Assembly (NCBI GenBank): GCA_947646735.1 | Contig: CANTFK010000481.1 | Location: 1 to 17,856 of the forward strand | Reading direction: 5' to 3' | Source: Peronospora farinosa | Taxonomy: Eukaryota > Oomycota > Peronosporomycetes > Peronosporales > Peronosporaceae | DNA: 17,856 nucleotides | Part shown: one piece after another, positions 1 to 10,366 of the stretch | How the letters are laid out: every line of letters begins with the position of its first letter | Numbering within the stretch: the first letter of the stretch is position 1 | Notes under the pieces: model-generated | What the model was told of the DNA's origin: nothing | Seen by the model: only the letters and a program-made list of their open reading frames with translations | The model's database searches: none | Translations under genes and position numbers: made by a program

Positions 1-3000
1 GAACATTACTGCCGCCGCGCGCCCTGATCCGATATACAATCCTCCAGCACTGACTTCTCGCGCCGCGCCTCAAGCGCGATCATCTCCCCCGAGCGCGCTG
101 CCGCCAGGGCATTCTACTGCGTCTGAACATTACTGCCGCCGCGCGCCCTGAGCCGATATACGATCCCCCAGCACTGACTTCTCGCGCCGCGCCTCAAGCG
201 CGATCATCTCCTCCGCGCGCGCTGCCGCCAGGGCATTCTACTGCGTCTAAATTTCTGCCGCCGCGCGCCCTGAGCCGATATACGATCCTCCAGCACTGAC
301 TTCTCGCGCCGCGCCTCAAACACGATCATCTCCTTCGCGCGCGCTGCCGCCAGGGCATACTGCTGCGTCTGAACATTACTGCAGCCGCTCGCCCTGAGCC
401 GATATACGATCCTCCAGCACTGACTTCTCGCGCCGCGCCTCAAACGCGATCATCTCCTCCGCGCGCGCTGCCGCCAGGGCATACTGCTGCGTCTGAACAT
501 TACTGCAGCCGCTCGCCCTGAGCCGATATACGATCCTCCAGCATTGACTTCTCGCGCCGCGCCTCAAGCGCGATCATCTCCTCCGCGCGCGCTGCCGCCA
601 GGGCATACTGCTGCGTCTGAACATTACTGCAGCCGCTCGCCCTGAGCCGATATACGATCCTCCAGCACTGACTTCTCGCGCCGCGCCTCAAACGCGATCA
701 TCTCCTCCATGCGCGCTGCCGCCAGGGCATACTGCTGCGTCTGAACATTACTGCAGCCGCTCGCCCTGAGCCGATATACGATCCTCCAGCATTGACTTCT
801 CGCGCCGCGCCTCAAGCGCGATCATCTCCTCCGCGCGCGCTGCCGCCAGGGCATTCTACTGCGTCTGAATTTCTGCAGCCGCGCGCCCTGAGCCAATATA
901 CGATCCTCCAGCACGGACTTCTCGCGCCGCGCCTCAAGCGCGTCCTTCTCCCCCGCGCGCGCTGCCGCCAGGGCATACTGCTGCGTCTGAATTTCTGCCG
1001 CCGCGCGCCCTGAGCCGATATTCGATCCTCCAGCACTGACTTCTCGCGCCGCGCCTCAAGCGCGATCATCTCCCCCGAGCGCGCTGCCGCCAGGGCATTC
1101 TACTGCGTCTAAATTTCTGCCGCCGCGCGCCCTGAGCCGATATACGATCCTCCAGCACTGACTTCTCGCGCCGCGCCTCAAGCGCGATCATCTCCTCCGC
1201 GCGCGCTGCCGCCAGGGCATTCTACTGCGTCTGAATTTCTGCCGCCGCGCGCCCTGAGCCGATATACGATCCTCCAGCACTGATTTCTCGCGCCGCAAGC
1301 GCGTCCTTCTCCTTCGCGCGCGCTGTCGCCAGGGCATTATGCTGCGTCTGAATTTCTGCCGCCGCGCGCTCTAATCCGATATACGATACTTCCGCACTGA
1401 CTTCTCGCGCCGCGCCGCAAGCGCGTCCTTCTCCTCCGCGCGCGCTGCCGCCACGGCATCTGCTGTGTCTGATTTTTTGTCACCGCGCGCTACGAGCCGA
1501 TATACGATACTACCGCACTGACTTCTAGCGCCGCGCCGCAAGCGCGTCCTTCTCCTACGCGCGCGCTGCCGCCACGGCATTCTGCTGTGTCTGAAGGTCT
1601 GCTGCCGCGCGCCCTGAGCCGATAGACGATACTTCCGCACTGACTTCTCGCGCCGCGCCTCAAACGCGATCATCTCCTCCGCGCGCGCTGCCGCCAGGGC
1701 ATACTGCTGCGTCTGAACATTACTGCAGCCGCTCGCCCTGAGCCGATATACGATCCTCCAGCATTGACTTCTCGTGCCGCGCCTCAAGCGCGATCATCTC
1801 CTCCGCGCGCGCTGCCGCCAGGGCATTCTACTGCGTCTGAATTTCTGCCGCCGCGCGCCCTGAGCCGATATACGATCCTCCAGCACTGACTTCTCGCGCC
1901 GCGCCTCAAGCGCGATCATCTCCTCCGCGCGCGCTGCCGCCAGGGCATTCTACTGCGTCTGAACATTACTGTCGCCGCGCGCTATGAGCCGATATACGAT
2001 CCCCCAGCACTGACTTCTCGCGCCGCGCCTCAAGCGCGATCATCTCCTCCGCGCGCGCTGCCGCCAGGGCATTCTACTGCGTCTGAATTTCTGCCGCCGC
2101 GCGCTATGAGCCGATATACGATCCCCCAGCACTGACTTCTCGCGCCGCGCCTCAAGCGCGATCATCTCCTCCGCGCGCGCTGCCGCCAGGGCATTCTACT
2201 GCGTCTGAACATTACTGTCGCCGCGCGCTATGAGCCGATATACGATCCTCCAGCACTGACTTCTCGCGCCGCGCCTCAAGCGCTATCATCTCCTCCGCAC
2301 GCGCTGCCGCCAGGGCATACTGCTGCGTCTGAACATTACTGTCGCCGCGCGCTATGAGCCGATATACGATCCCCCAGCACTGACTTCTCGCGCCGCGCCT
2401 CAAGCGCGATCATCTCCTCCGCGCGCGCTGCCGCCAGGGCATTCTACTGCGTCTGAACATTACTGTCGCCGCGCGCCCTGAGCCGATATACGATCCTCCA
2501 GCATTGACTTCTCGCGCCGCGCCTCAAGCGCGATCATCTCCTCCGCGCGCGCTGCTGCCAGGGCATTCTACTGCGTCTGAACATTACTGTCGCCGCGCGC
2601 TATGAGCCGATATACGATCCCCCAGCACTGACTTCTCGCGCCGCGCCTCAAGCGCTATCATCTCCTCCGCGCGCGCTGCCGCCAGGGCATACTGCTGCGT
2701 CTGAACATTACTGCAGCCGCTCGCCCTGAGCCGATATTCGATCCTCCAGCACTGACTTCTCGCATCGCGCCTCAAGCGCGATCATCTCCCCCGCGCGCGC
2801 TGCCGCCAGGGCATTCTACTGCGTCTGAATTTCTGCCGCCGCGCGCCCTGATCCGATATTCGATCCTCCAGCACTGACTTCTCGCGCCGCGCCTCAAGCG
2901 CGATCATCTCCTCCGCGCGCGCTGCCGCCAGGGCATTCTACTGCGTCTGAACATTACTGTCGCCGCGCGCCCTGAGCCGATATACGATCCTCCAGCACTG

Positions 3001-5157
3001 ACTTCTCGCGCCGCGCCTCAAGCGCGATCATCTCCTCCGCGCGCACTGCCGCCAGGGCATTCTACTGCGTCTGAATTTCTGCCGCCGCGCGCCCTGAGCC
3101 GATATACGATCCCCCAGCACTGACTTCTCGCGCCGCGCCTCAAGCGCGTCCTTCTCCCCCGCGCGCGCTGCCGCCAGGGCATTCTACTGCGTCTAAATTT
3201 CTGCCGCCGCGCGCCCTGAGCCGATATACGATCCAACAGCACTGACTTCTCGCGCCGCGCCTCAAGCGCGATCATCTCCCCCGCGCGCGCTGCCGCCAGG
3301 GCATTCTACTGCGTCTGAATTTCTGCCGCCGCGCGCCCTGAGCCGATATACGATCCTCCAGCACTGATTTCTCGCGCCGCAAGCGCGTCCTTCTCCTTCG
3401 CGCGCGCTGTCGCCAGGGCATTATGCTGCGTCTGAATTTCTGCCGCCGCGCGCTCTAATCCGATATACGATACTTCCGCACTGACTTCTCGCGCCGCGCC
3501 GCAAGCGCGTCCTTCTCCTCCGCGCGCGCTGCCGCCACGGCATTCTGCTGTGTCTGAAGTTCTGCCGCCGCGCGCTATGAGCCGATAAACGATCCTCCAG
3601 CACTGACTTCTCAGAGCATTCTACTGCGTCTGAATTTCTGCCGCCGCGCGCTCTGATCCGATATACGATACTTCCGTACTGACTTCTCCCGCCGCGCCGC
3701 ATGCGCGTCCTTCTTCTCCGCCCGCACGGCCGCCAGGGCATCTGCTGTGTCTGATTTTTTGTCACCGCGCGCTATGAGCCGATATACGATACTTCCGCAC
3801 TGACTTCTCGCGCCGCGCCGCAAGCGCGTCCTTCTACTTCGCGAGCGCTGCCGCCACGGCATTCTGCTGTGTCTAAATTTCTGCAGCCGCGCGCTACGAG
3901 CCGATATACGATACTACCGAACTGACTTCTAGCGCCGCGCCGCAAGCGCGTCCTTCTCCTACGCGCGCGCTGCCGCCACGGCATTCTGCTGTGTCTGAAG
4001 GTCTGCCGCCGCGCGCCCTGAGCCGATAGACGATACTTCCGCACTGACTTCTAGCGCCGCGCCGCAAGCGCGTCCTTCTCCTCCGCGCGCGCTGCCGCCA
4101 CGGCATTTTGCTGCGTCTGAAGTTCTGCCGCCGCGCGCCCTGAGCCGATAGACGATACTTCCGCACTGACTTCTCGCGCCGCGCCGCAAGCGCGTCCTTC
4201 TCCTCCGCGCGCGCTGCCGCCACGGCATTCTGCTGTGTCTGAATTTCTGACGCCGCGCGCCCTGAGCCGGTAAACTATACTTCCGCACTGACTTCTAGCG
4301 CCGCGCCGCAAGCGCGTCCTTCTCCTACGCGCGCGCTGCCGCCACGGCATTCTGCTGTGTCTAAATTTCTGCAGCCGCGCGCCCTGAGCCGATATACGAT
4401 ACTTCCGCACTGACTTCTCGCGCCGCGCCGCAAGCGCGTCCTTCTCCTCCGCGCGCGCTGCCGCCACGGCATTCTGCTGTGTCTGAATTTCTGACGCCGC
4501 GCGCCCTGAGCCGATAGACGATACTTCCGTACTGACTTCTCCCGCCGCGCCGCATGCGCGTCCTTCTTCTCCGCGCGCACGGCCGCCAGGGCATCTGCTG
4601 TGTCTGATTTTTTGTCACCGCGCGCTATGAGCCGATATACGATACTTCCGCACTGACTTCTCGCGCCGCGCCGCAAGCGCGTCCTTCTACTCCGCGAGCG
4701 CTGCCGCCACGGCATTCTGCTGTGTCTGAATTTCTGACGCCGCGCGCCCTGAGCCGGTAAACTATACTTCCGCACTGACTTCTAGCGCCGCGCCGCAAGC
4801 GCGTCCTTCTCCTACGCGCGCGCTGCCGCCACGGCATTCTGCTGTGTCTAAATTTCTGCAGCCGCGCGCCCTGAGCCGATATACGATACTTCCGCACTGA
4901 CTTCTCGCGCCGCGCCGCAAGCGCGTCCTTCTCCTTCGCGCGCGCTGTCGCCAGGGCATTATGCTGCGTCTGAAGTTCTGCCGCCGCGCGCCCTGAGCCG
5001 ATAGACGATACTTCCGCACTGACTTCTAGCGCCGCGCCGCAATCGCGTCCTTCTCCTCCGCGCGCGCTGCCGCCACGGCATTCTGCTGTGTCTGAATTTC
5101 TGACGCCGCGCGCCCTGAGCCGATAGACGATACTCTAGCACTGACTTCTCGTGCCGC
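1..5157 (-). repeat. Left GC-rich minisatellite array, ~43 units of 117-124 bp
   Basis: Using the recurring tgacttct as marker, 43 unit positions run from 51 to 5142. Most spacings are 122 or 124 bp, with a few of 121, two of 117 (1281 to 1398, 3365 to 3482) and one truncated unit of 76 (3604 to 3680). The 124-bp form has gaacattactg where the 122-bp form has gaatttctg. Two subfamilies exist: outer units with gatcctccagcac and inner units, from about 3480 inward, with gatacttccgcac. A hand count of one unit gives about two-thirds G+C. On the - strand the unit resembles the gag-like coiled-coil segment at 7130-7260. The ORFs within it are frame-rotating by-products and are not called as genes. 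Confidence 0.95.
3604..3680 (-). repeat. Truncated 76-bp minisatellite unit
   Basis: Between the tgacttct markers at 3604 and 3680 the unit has lost about 46 bp: tgacttctc is followed directly by agagcattctactg. The same lesion is in the right arm near 15886-15962, so it preceded the inverted duplication or was copied between arms. Confidence 0.85.
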
Positions 5158-5232
5158 TCCCCTTCGTGAACGCAGTTGCCGCGGCATTCTGCGGTGTATG
5201 AAGCTCCTTCGACTGCGTTCTCTGTGCCGACA
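5142..5232 (-). repeat. Divergent array-edge copy of the minisatellite unit (left)
   Basis: Mirror of 14338-14428. It contains the tgaagctccttcgactgcg section that matches the gag-like seed at 7163-7210 better than it matches regular array units. It forms the boundary between the array and the AT-richer noncoding stretch at 5233-5506. Confidence 0.75.
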
Positions 5233-5506
5233 AACGATCCTTGTAACAGGTCTAGAACGTCCGTTACTACGCGCTTGAGTAACAGTCAAGCATAAGTAAT
5301 AGGTCCAACCCTGATTCTTATTTTTGTTTTAACTCGTACTAATTCCGATAATTGTTGATCGTAATAAGCACGACCGTGTTCCCGCCTTTTGGGAACCACA
5401 TGTTTTCAGGTTAATTTATCATTGGTTCATGTTGGGTCTTTAGGTCCCAATAATGAACCAGTAACAAGTTGCCACGCTGAGCCCGCTATTCGGGCACATC
5501 ACCTGT
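5233..5506 (-). other. Noncoding stretch with stem-loops, possible LTR (left copy)
   Basis: Mirror of 14064-14337, with the same three hairpins at 5378-5396, 5423-5460 and 5481-5495. Nothing else was recognised. Confidence 0.4.
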
Positions 5507-5956
5507 CTACAAATGTGATTGTTTATTTCTATTTGTGATATATATGTAATGTAGCTCACTCGCGCCTAGGTTGGTAAATGCTAAATCTTTGAGGCTTTCT
5601 ATAGACAATAATACACGATCACCTTTTTTGAAAATACTAATGTTTTTCCTGCCATGTTTTTCTGTACTCTCTTTCTGTTTGTCCACTGCAGACTGTAGTG
5701 CATCATCACATACAAACCGGTTGATGGCTTGGCGCTGGAGTATAAACTCCGGCATAGCCATGTTATCAAATGGTCGCGCCGACTCAATCGGCGCGTAGTT
5801 GGCAGTAGGTGAACACTTACCCGAAGACGGGCCAATCAGTTCTGCGCAGTCCATCGAGCTAACGAGGACGCCACGCCATATATATGGCGTCAAAACAGCA
5901 GACTTCGCCTTAGATCGGTTAATACATTCGCGTTCAAAAAAACCGTGAGCTGCACT
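5507..5956 (-). pseudogene. Ty3/gypsy integrase C-terminal fragment (left copy)
   Basis: Mirror of 13614-14063, with an identical translation including KKGDRVLLSIESLKDLAFTN and the abrupt loss of similarity before a GPY/F module. It is the best-preserved reading frame of the left arm, but it has no start codon in a believable place and no downstream module. It abuts the stem-loop-rich noncoding stretch at 5233-5506. Confidence 0.8.
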
Positions 5957-5965
5957 CTATCATTG

Positions 5966-6436
5966 CTTCTCACCTTCACCCCCTAGAGTGGAGCCACGAT
6001 GTGCTGTGGGGTGACCCACGACGAGAAGAGTAGGAACTCAAGGGTGACGAGTTGAATTCATAACGAATGGTGCCAACCTGTTGACGCGTGTACAACATTG
6101 TTGAGCGCGAACTCAGCAAGTGGTTAGAATCACTTCAACTCGTGAAAGAAGCAGCATAACCTCAAAGAACACCACCGAGAACTCGGTTTACACGCTCGGT
6201 TTGCCAATCCTTTTACGGATGGGCCGCTGTGACATCTACAGCTTAGTTCCGAGGAGCTGGAATATTGACGTCTAAAATGCGGATGTGAATCGAGGATCAC
6301 GAACCGAAACAATATTTTCTGGCAACCCGTGATGACGAAACACCGTGTCAATGAAGTGCACTGCAGTCTCTAATGCAGAGATCGTAGCGTGAACAGGCAC
6401 CAGATGTATCATCTTGCTGATTCTGCCGACAAACCC
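5966..6436 (-). pseudogene. Ty3/gypsy integrase core, degraded (left copy)
   Basis: Mirror of 13134-13604. The Val that replaces the catalytic Asp in the SDR motif is encoded at 6302-6304, and the surviving Glu of QTERVN at 6195-6197. The same internal stops occur. It continues into the integrase C-terminal fragment at 5507-5956 after a short noncoding-looking gap, and is preceded on the - strand by the RNase H linker, with the integrase zinc-binding domain deleted. Confidence 0.88.
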
Positions 6437-6439
6437 GGT

Positions 6440-7110
6440 GTAACATCACTAGATAAGCGATAATGTCCGCGTAATCTGAATCATTCTCGTAAGCCGTGAT
6501 GATCTCGTCGAATGAGCACAGCTCAGGTGTGACCCGAGTTAAATACAGTGATACATTGATGATCCTCAACTTCGTCGTCAGTTGCCTGACGACCCAGCAC
6601 AGTCCGAGAATAGTAGTCGGGACGTCGTGACGGAGCGTCGGCAAGGATATTAGTCTTGCCCATCTTGTAGTGCACGACGAAGTCGTACTCGGAAGCCACC
6701 GTGACATCCGTTGAAACAGGCGAGGGCTCTTCATCGCTGTGCGCAGCGATACATGATCGATATACAAAGCGAGCGTACGTTCATCAATCAGGTGCACGCG
6801 GAACTTGATGAGCATCGCTGACAACTCCTTGTCATGAAATGGATAGTTCTTTTTCACTGGCTTCATATGTCGTGACTGAAATTTCACGACTAGTCCACGG
6901 TCCTCATCATCGAATTGCATGAGGGCACATCCGATTGCGAATTACTGGTATCGTATACCACTTAAAATGGCTTAGAATCGTCTGGACCAGCACTGGCGCT
7001 GACGCCAGGCTCTTCTTTCCTGCATCGAAGGCCGCTTGATGCTCGCGGCGCCACGACCACGTGGCGTCTTTCTTCAAAGTGACGATAAAGGCTTTATAGC
7101 AGAGACAGAT
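6440..7110 (-). pseudogene. Ty3/gypsy reverse transcriptase C-terminus and RNase H, degraded (left copy)
   Basis: Exact mirror of the right-arm copy, on the - strand. The tether motif WSWRREHQAAFD lies near 7030-7066, and the in-frame stop before VVYDTSN at 6962-6964. The KNYPFHDKEL block and YIDHVSL block lie in the frame ending at 6920, and ILADAPSRR near 6620-6645. The same frame changes and stops are present in both copies, so the element was already dead before the inverted duplication, or the copies have been homogenised since. Confidence 0.88.
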
Positions 7111-7458
7111 CAATTTGCAGCTGCGCCACACGACATCCTTCTCCTCCGCGAGCGCAGCCGCCGCGGCATTCTGCTGCGTCTGAAGCTCCTCCAGTTTTGC
7201 GCTCTGTGCCAATAAGAGATCGTCCGGCACTGACTTGTCGCGCCGCAAGGCGCTCATCGTCACCCACCTCCGTCTCGTCACCCGCATCTGCATTCCTCGC
7301 TTACAGTTTAGCCGTCGTGGCTTACAGTTGCCGTTGCTCTGTCAACAAAGACAGCTCGCTCTCCAGCTGTACCACACGCCATAGGACTACCAGGACCACG
7401 TCACAAGGACTTGATGGCGGCTCTAGGAATTCGTGCGTGTTCGCATTGAGGCGGTGCA
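7111..7458 (-). pseudogene. Broken gag-like coiled-coil fragment (left copy)
   Basis: Mirror of 12112-12459 with identical translations in the two frames (stop-terminated part 7322-7458, second frame from 7293 downward). On the - strand it lies between the LTR-like AT-rich repeats (7459-8039) and the RT/RNase H remnant. The segment matching the minisatellite unit is at about 7130-7260. As on the right, the two coil halves are separated by a frame change, and no gag-specific motif beyond the coil can be seen. Confidence 0.6.
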
Positions 7459-8039
7459 TCCATAGTCCATACCCAATATCCATTAATGGATAATGGATTC
7501 TTCTAAAATAATGGATGATATACATGGATCAATCTTTTATTTTGATCCATGATCCATGGACAAAAAGCCTTTTTAAAGCATATTAAAATTAAGGCGCTTT
7601 ACAGTATATATATTTGAACTCACACGCAAGTCAGGTAGTAGGCAATAATCTATTACTTTCAAATTAACTCTCTCCTGCTGAAGTGTCTATTCTCAGGTCT
7701 TACATAAGAACTACCTTCGTATCGCAGTCAAGCGTTCAGAATGCGTATTAAGAGTATCGGGATACCAAGGGTTACCGTTACAGTCCGAGCTGCAAGGCTA
7801 ATTTTACTACAGAGTTTATCCGTTCCATATCCATTTCCATGTTTATAGTTAGTGGACATCCATAGTCCATGTCCATCTTCAACGTCAATGGTTAATGGAC
7901 CAAACAAATTATGGCTCATCTAATGGATCAAGCCTTTTTTTGATCCATGATCCATGGACAAATGGCCTTTCTAGAGCATATTAAAATTAAGACACTGTAC
8001 AATATTTATATGTGGCCCACATGTAAGTCAGGTAGCAGG
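7459..8039 (-). repeat. Two tandem ~397-bp GGATCA-rich LTR-like units (left copy)
   Basis: Mirror of 11531-12111: full unit 7643-8039, partial unit 7459-7642. The repeated catccatagtccat block starts at 7457 and 7857, a 400-bp spacing. It lies upstream, on the - strand, of the gag-like fragment. Confidence 0.6.
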
Positions 8040-8839
8040 CAATAATTCGTCACTTTCGAATTTACTCTCTACTGCTCAAGTGTCTTTTCTCGGGTCTTCA
8101 AATAAGAACTCTCTTCGTATCACAGTCAAGCGTTTAAGGTGCGTATTAAGAGAATCGGTATACTAAGGTGAGGCTTTCTTTTCGTATTTATATGTGACCT
8201 ATATGCAAGTCAGGTAGCAGGCAATAATTTGTCACTTTCGAATTTACTCTCTACTGCTCAAGTGTCTTTTCTCAGGTCTTCAAATAAGAACTCTCTTCGT
8301 ATCACAGTCAAGCGTTTAAGGTGCGTATTAAGAGAATCGGTATACTAAGGTGAGGCTTTCTTTTCGTATTTATATGTGACCTATATGCAAGTCAGGTAGC
8401 AGGCAATAATCTGTCACTTTCGAATTTACTCTCTACTGCTCAAGTGTCTTTTCTCAGGTCTTCAAATAAGAACTCTCTTCGTATCACAGTCAAGCGTTTA
8501 AGGTGCGTATTAAGAGAATCGGTATACTAAGGTGAGGCTTTCTTTTCGTATTTATATGTGACCTATATGCAAGTCAGGTAGCAGGCAATAATTTGTCACT
8601 TTCGAATTTACTCTCTACTGCTCAAGTGTCTTTTCTCAGGTCTTCAAATAAGAACTCTCTTCGTATCACAGTCAAGCGTTTAAGGTGCGTATTAAGAGAA
8701 TCGGTATACTAAGGTGAGGCTTTCTTTTCGTATTTATATGTGACCTATATGCAAGCCAGGTAGCAGGCAATAATTTGTCACTTTCGAATTTACTCTCTAC
8801 TGCTCAAGTGTCTTTTCTCAGGTCTTCAAATAAGAACTC
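8002..8839 (-). repeat. 182-bp tandem repeat, five copies (left arm)
   Basis: The anchor caggtagcagg occurs at 8029, 8211, 8393, 8575 and 8757, spaced exactly 182 bp. Variant marks going inward are attcgtc, atttgtc, atctgtc, atttgtc, then gccagg in the innermost copy. Two copies fewer than the right arm. Confidence 0.95.
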
Positions 8840-9444
8840 CCTCGACTTCTATTATAAATTTTAAATATGTTTAAGACGTAATAGAGCCTACAACTTTGTT
8901 TTAATGTTAAGTTATTTGTTAATGTAATTTACAAGTACTAAGGTGACGCAACTTAATTATATATGTAATATATTAACGTTTCGTACTTGCGTTATATTTG
9001 GTAGCACTTTAGCAATAGATATCTCAGACTTCTTCATAGTTTCTGCTATGTATATTACATTATGTAAAGCGACTAATAATATCAGACATGTAGTATATGT
9101 TTTAAAAGCGCGTTTTTGATAAAACTTCCTTTTTAACAGCTGTATGTTTATTTTACTCGGTACTTGCATCTTACGTTTTAAGTAGCAGCGATTTTTTCTG
9201 CTAGACCACTATATTTTGATGAAACTTCCTTTCTTACAGATGTTTATTTCTTGGTACTTGCATCTTACGTTTTTAGTAGCAGCAATTTTTTCTGCTAGAC
9301 TACTCAACATTTTTGCGTCCAAAATATACTCTCAGAAAGGTTGTATTTTTAAAACCTAGAAAAATAGAACTGCAGCTCAGTTTAGTAACTTGATCAAAGG
9401 ACACTCACTTAATTTATTAGAGCTTTAAGCTTGTTTTAGTGAGT
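8840..9444. other. AT-rich palindrome-proximal segment, left arm
   Basis: Mirror of 9762-10366. It includes the tandem duplication at 9111-9298. It ends with agtgagt at the clean edge of the palindrome arm. Confidence 0.8.
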
Positions 9445-9761
9445 AATATTTTTGCGTAGATTTTTGCTGTCTGATTTGTTTGTGCATTTTGTACTAGCAA
9501 CAGAATTTCGATATTTTTTAAGAGTACCTTTTGATATATCGATTTTAGTTATAAAAAAAATACACTTTAAACTATAATTCAACGTTCAAACACCTATAAT
9601 GCCACCGTTTTTGTGATTTTTTGGGATGTAAAGGTTTTTTTTTGTAAAATAAAAAATGTTAAAAAAGCTACCTTAATCAGCATATGAATTAAGTCAGCTC
9701 TCAAAATATAATTAAGAAGACTAAAAGCATATGATAAGCAAAGTCCTACACAAAAAATACC
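9445..9761. other. Unpaired central spacer of the palindrome
   Basis: A 317-bp AT-rich stretch rich in A and T homopolymers. Apart from its extreme ends it is not self-complementary. Its first ~15 bases (aatatttttgcgtag) and last ~16 bases (cctacacaaaaaatac) are imperfect reverse complements, so weak pairing continues a little past the clean arm edge. No ORF, RNA gene or terminal transposon structure was recognised. Confidence 0.9.
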
Positions 9762-9907
9762 ACTCACTAAAACAAGCTTAAAGCTCTAATAAATTAAGTG
9801 AGTGTCCTTTGATCAAGTTACTAAACTGAGCTGCATTTCTATTTTTCTAGGTTTTAAAAATACAACCTTTCTGAGAGTATATTTTGGACGCAAAAATGTT
9901 GAGTAGT

Positions 9908-10095
9908 CTAGCAGAAAAAATTGCTGCTACTAAAAACGTAAGATGCAAGTACCAAGAAATAAACATCTGTAAGAAAGGAAGTTTCATCAAAATATAGTGG
10001 TCTAGCAGAAAAAATCGCTGCTACTTAAAACGTAAGATGCAAGTACCGAGTAAAATAAACATACAGCTGTTAAAAAGGAAGTTTTATCAAAAACG
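9908..10095 (+). repeat. ~94-bp tandem duplication near the palindrome centre
   Basis: Copy one starts ctagcagaaaaaattgctgc at 9908 and copy two ctagcagaaaaaatcgctgc at 10002. Both continue with aacgtaagatgcaagtacc, then aaataaacat and aaggaagttt. The copies have diverged clearly, so this duplication is older than the inverted duplication, in which it appears unchanged on the left (9111-9298). Confidence 0.85.
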
Positions 10096-10249
10096 CGCTT
10101 TTAAAACATATACTACATGTCTGATATTATTAGTCGCTTTACATAATGTAATATACATAGCAGAAACTATGAAGAAGTCTGAGATATCTATTGCTAAAGT
10201 GCTACCAAATATAACGCAAGTACGAAACGTTAATATATTACATATATAA
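10037..10249 (+). other. Doubtful 70-codon ORF, mirrored at 8957-9169 on the - strand
   Basis: It starts MQVPSKINIQ and contains a hydrophobic run TCLILLVALHNVIYIA (about residues 27-42) that could span a membrane, with lysine-rich flanks. It starts inside the second copy of the 94-bp duplication, and the first copy is not open past MQVPRNKHL. The AT-rich base use, no recognised domain and no splice or promoter support make it more likely chance than gene. No product is proposed. Confidence 0.12.
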
Positions 10250-10366
10250 TTAAGTTGCGTCACCTTAGTACTTGTAAATTACATTAACAAATAACTTAAC
10301 ATTAAAACAAAGTTGTAGGCTCTATTACGTCTTAAACATATTTAAAATTTATAATAGAAGTCGAGG

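Larger units (their letters stand above)
1..9444. repeat. Left arm of giant inverted repeat
   Basis: Reverse complement of the right arm. Pairing positions sum to 19206 near the centre, to 19570 from about 5000 to 8000, to 19566 from about 3000 to 4050, and to 17849 for the outer ~1050 bases. The changes in sum mark indels between the arms: two 182-bp units, two GC dinucleotides, and 14 minisatellite units plus one G. Base 1 still pairs (with 17848), so the arm is not seen to end in the window. Near the centre the only substitution found by eye is 9370 (c) against 9836 (t). Confidence 0.97.
9762..10366. other. AT-rich palindrome-proximal segment, right arm
   Basis: AT-rich sequence between the spacer and the 182-bp repeats. 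It begins with an inverted pair, cactcact (9761-9768) and agtgagtg (9797-9804). It holds the ~94-bp tandem duplication and one short ORF, listed separately. Otherwise nothing was recognised. Confidence 0.8.

Noticed and set aside
1..5157. Telomeric or rDNA spacer repeats
   Set aside because: No short telomere motif and no rRNA similarity; the unit matches the gag-like coiled coil instead.
9445..9761. A gene or small RNA in the central spacer
   Set aside because: Homopolymer-rich AT sequence with no meaningful ORF and no recognisable tRNA or snRNA structure.
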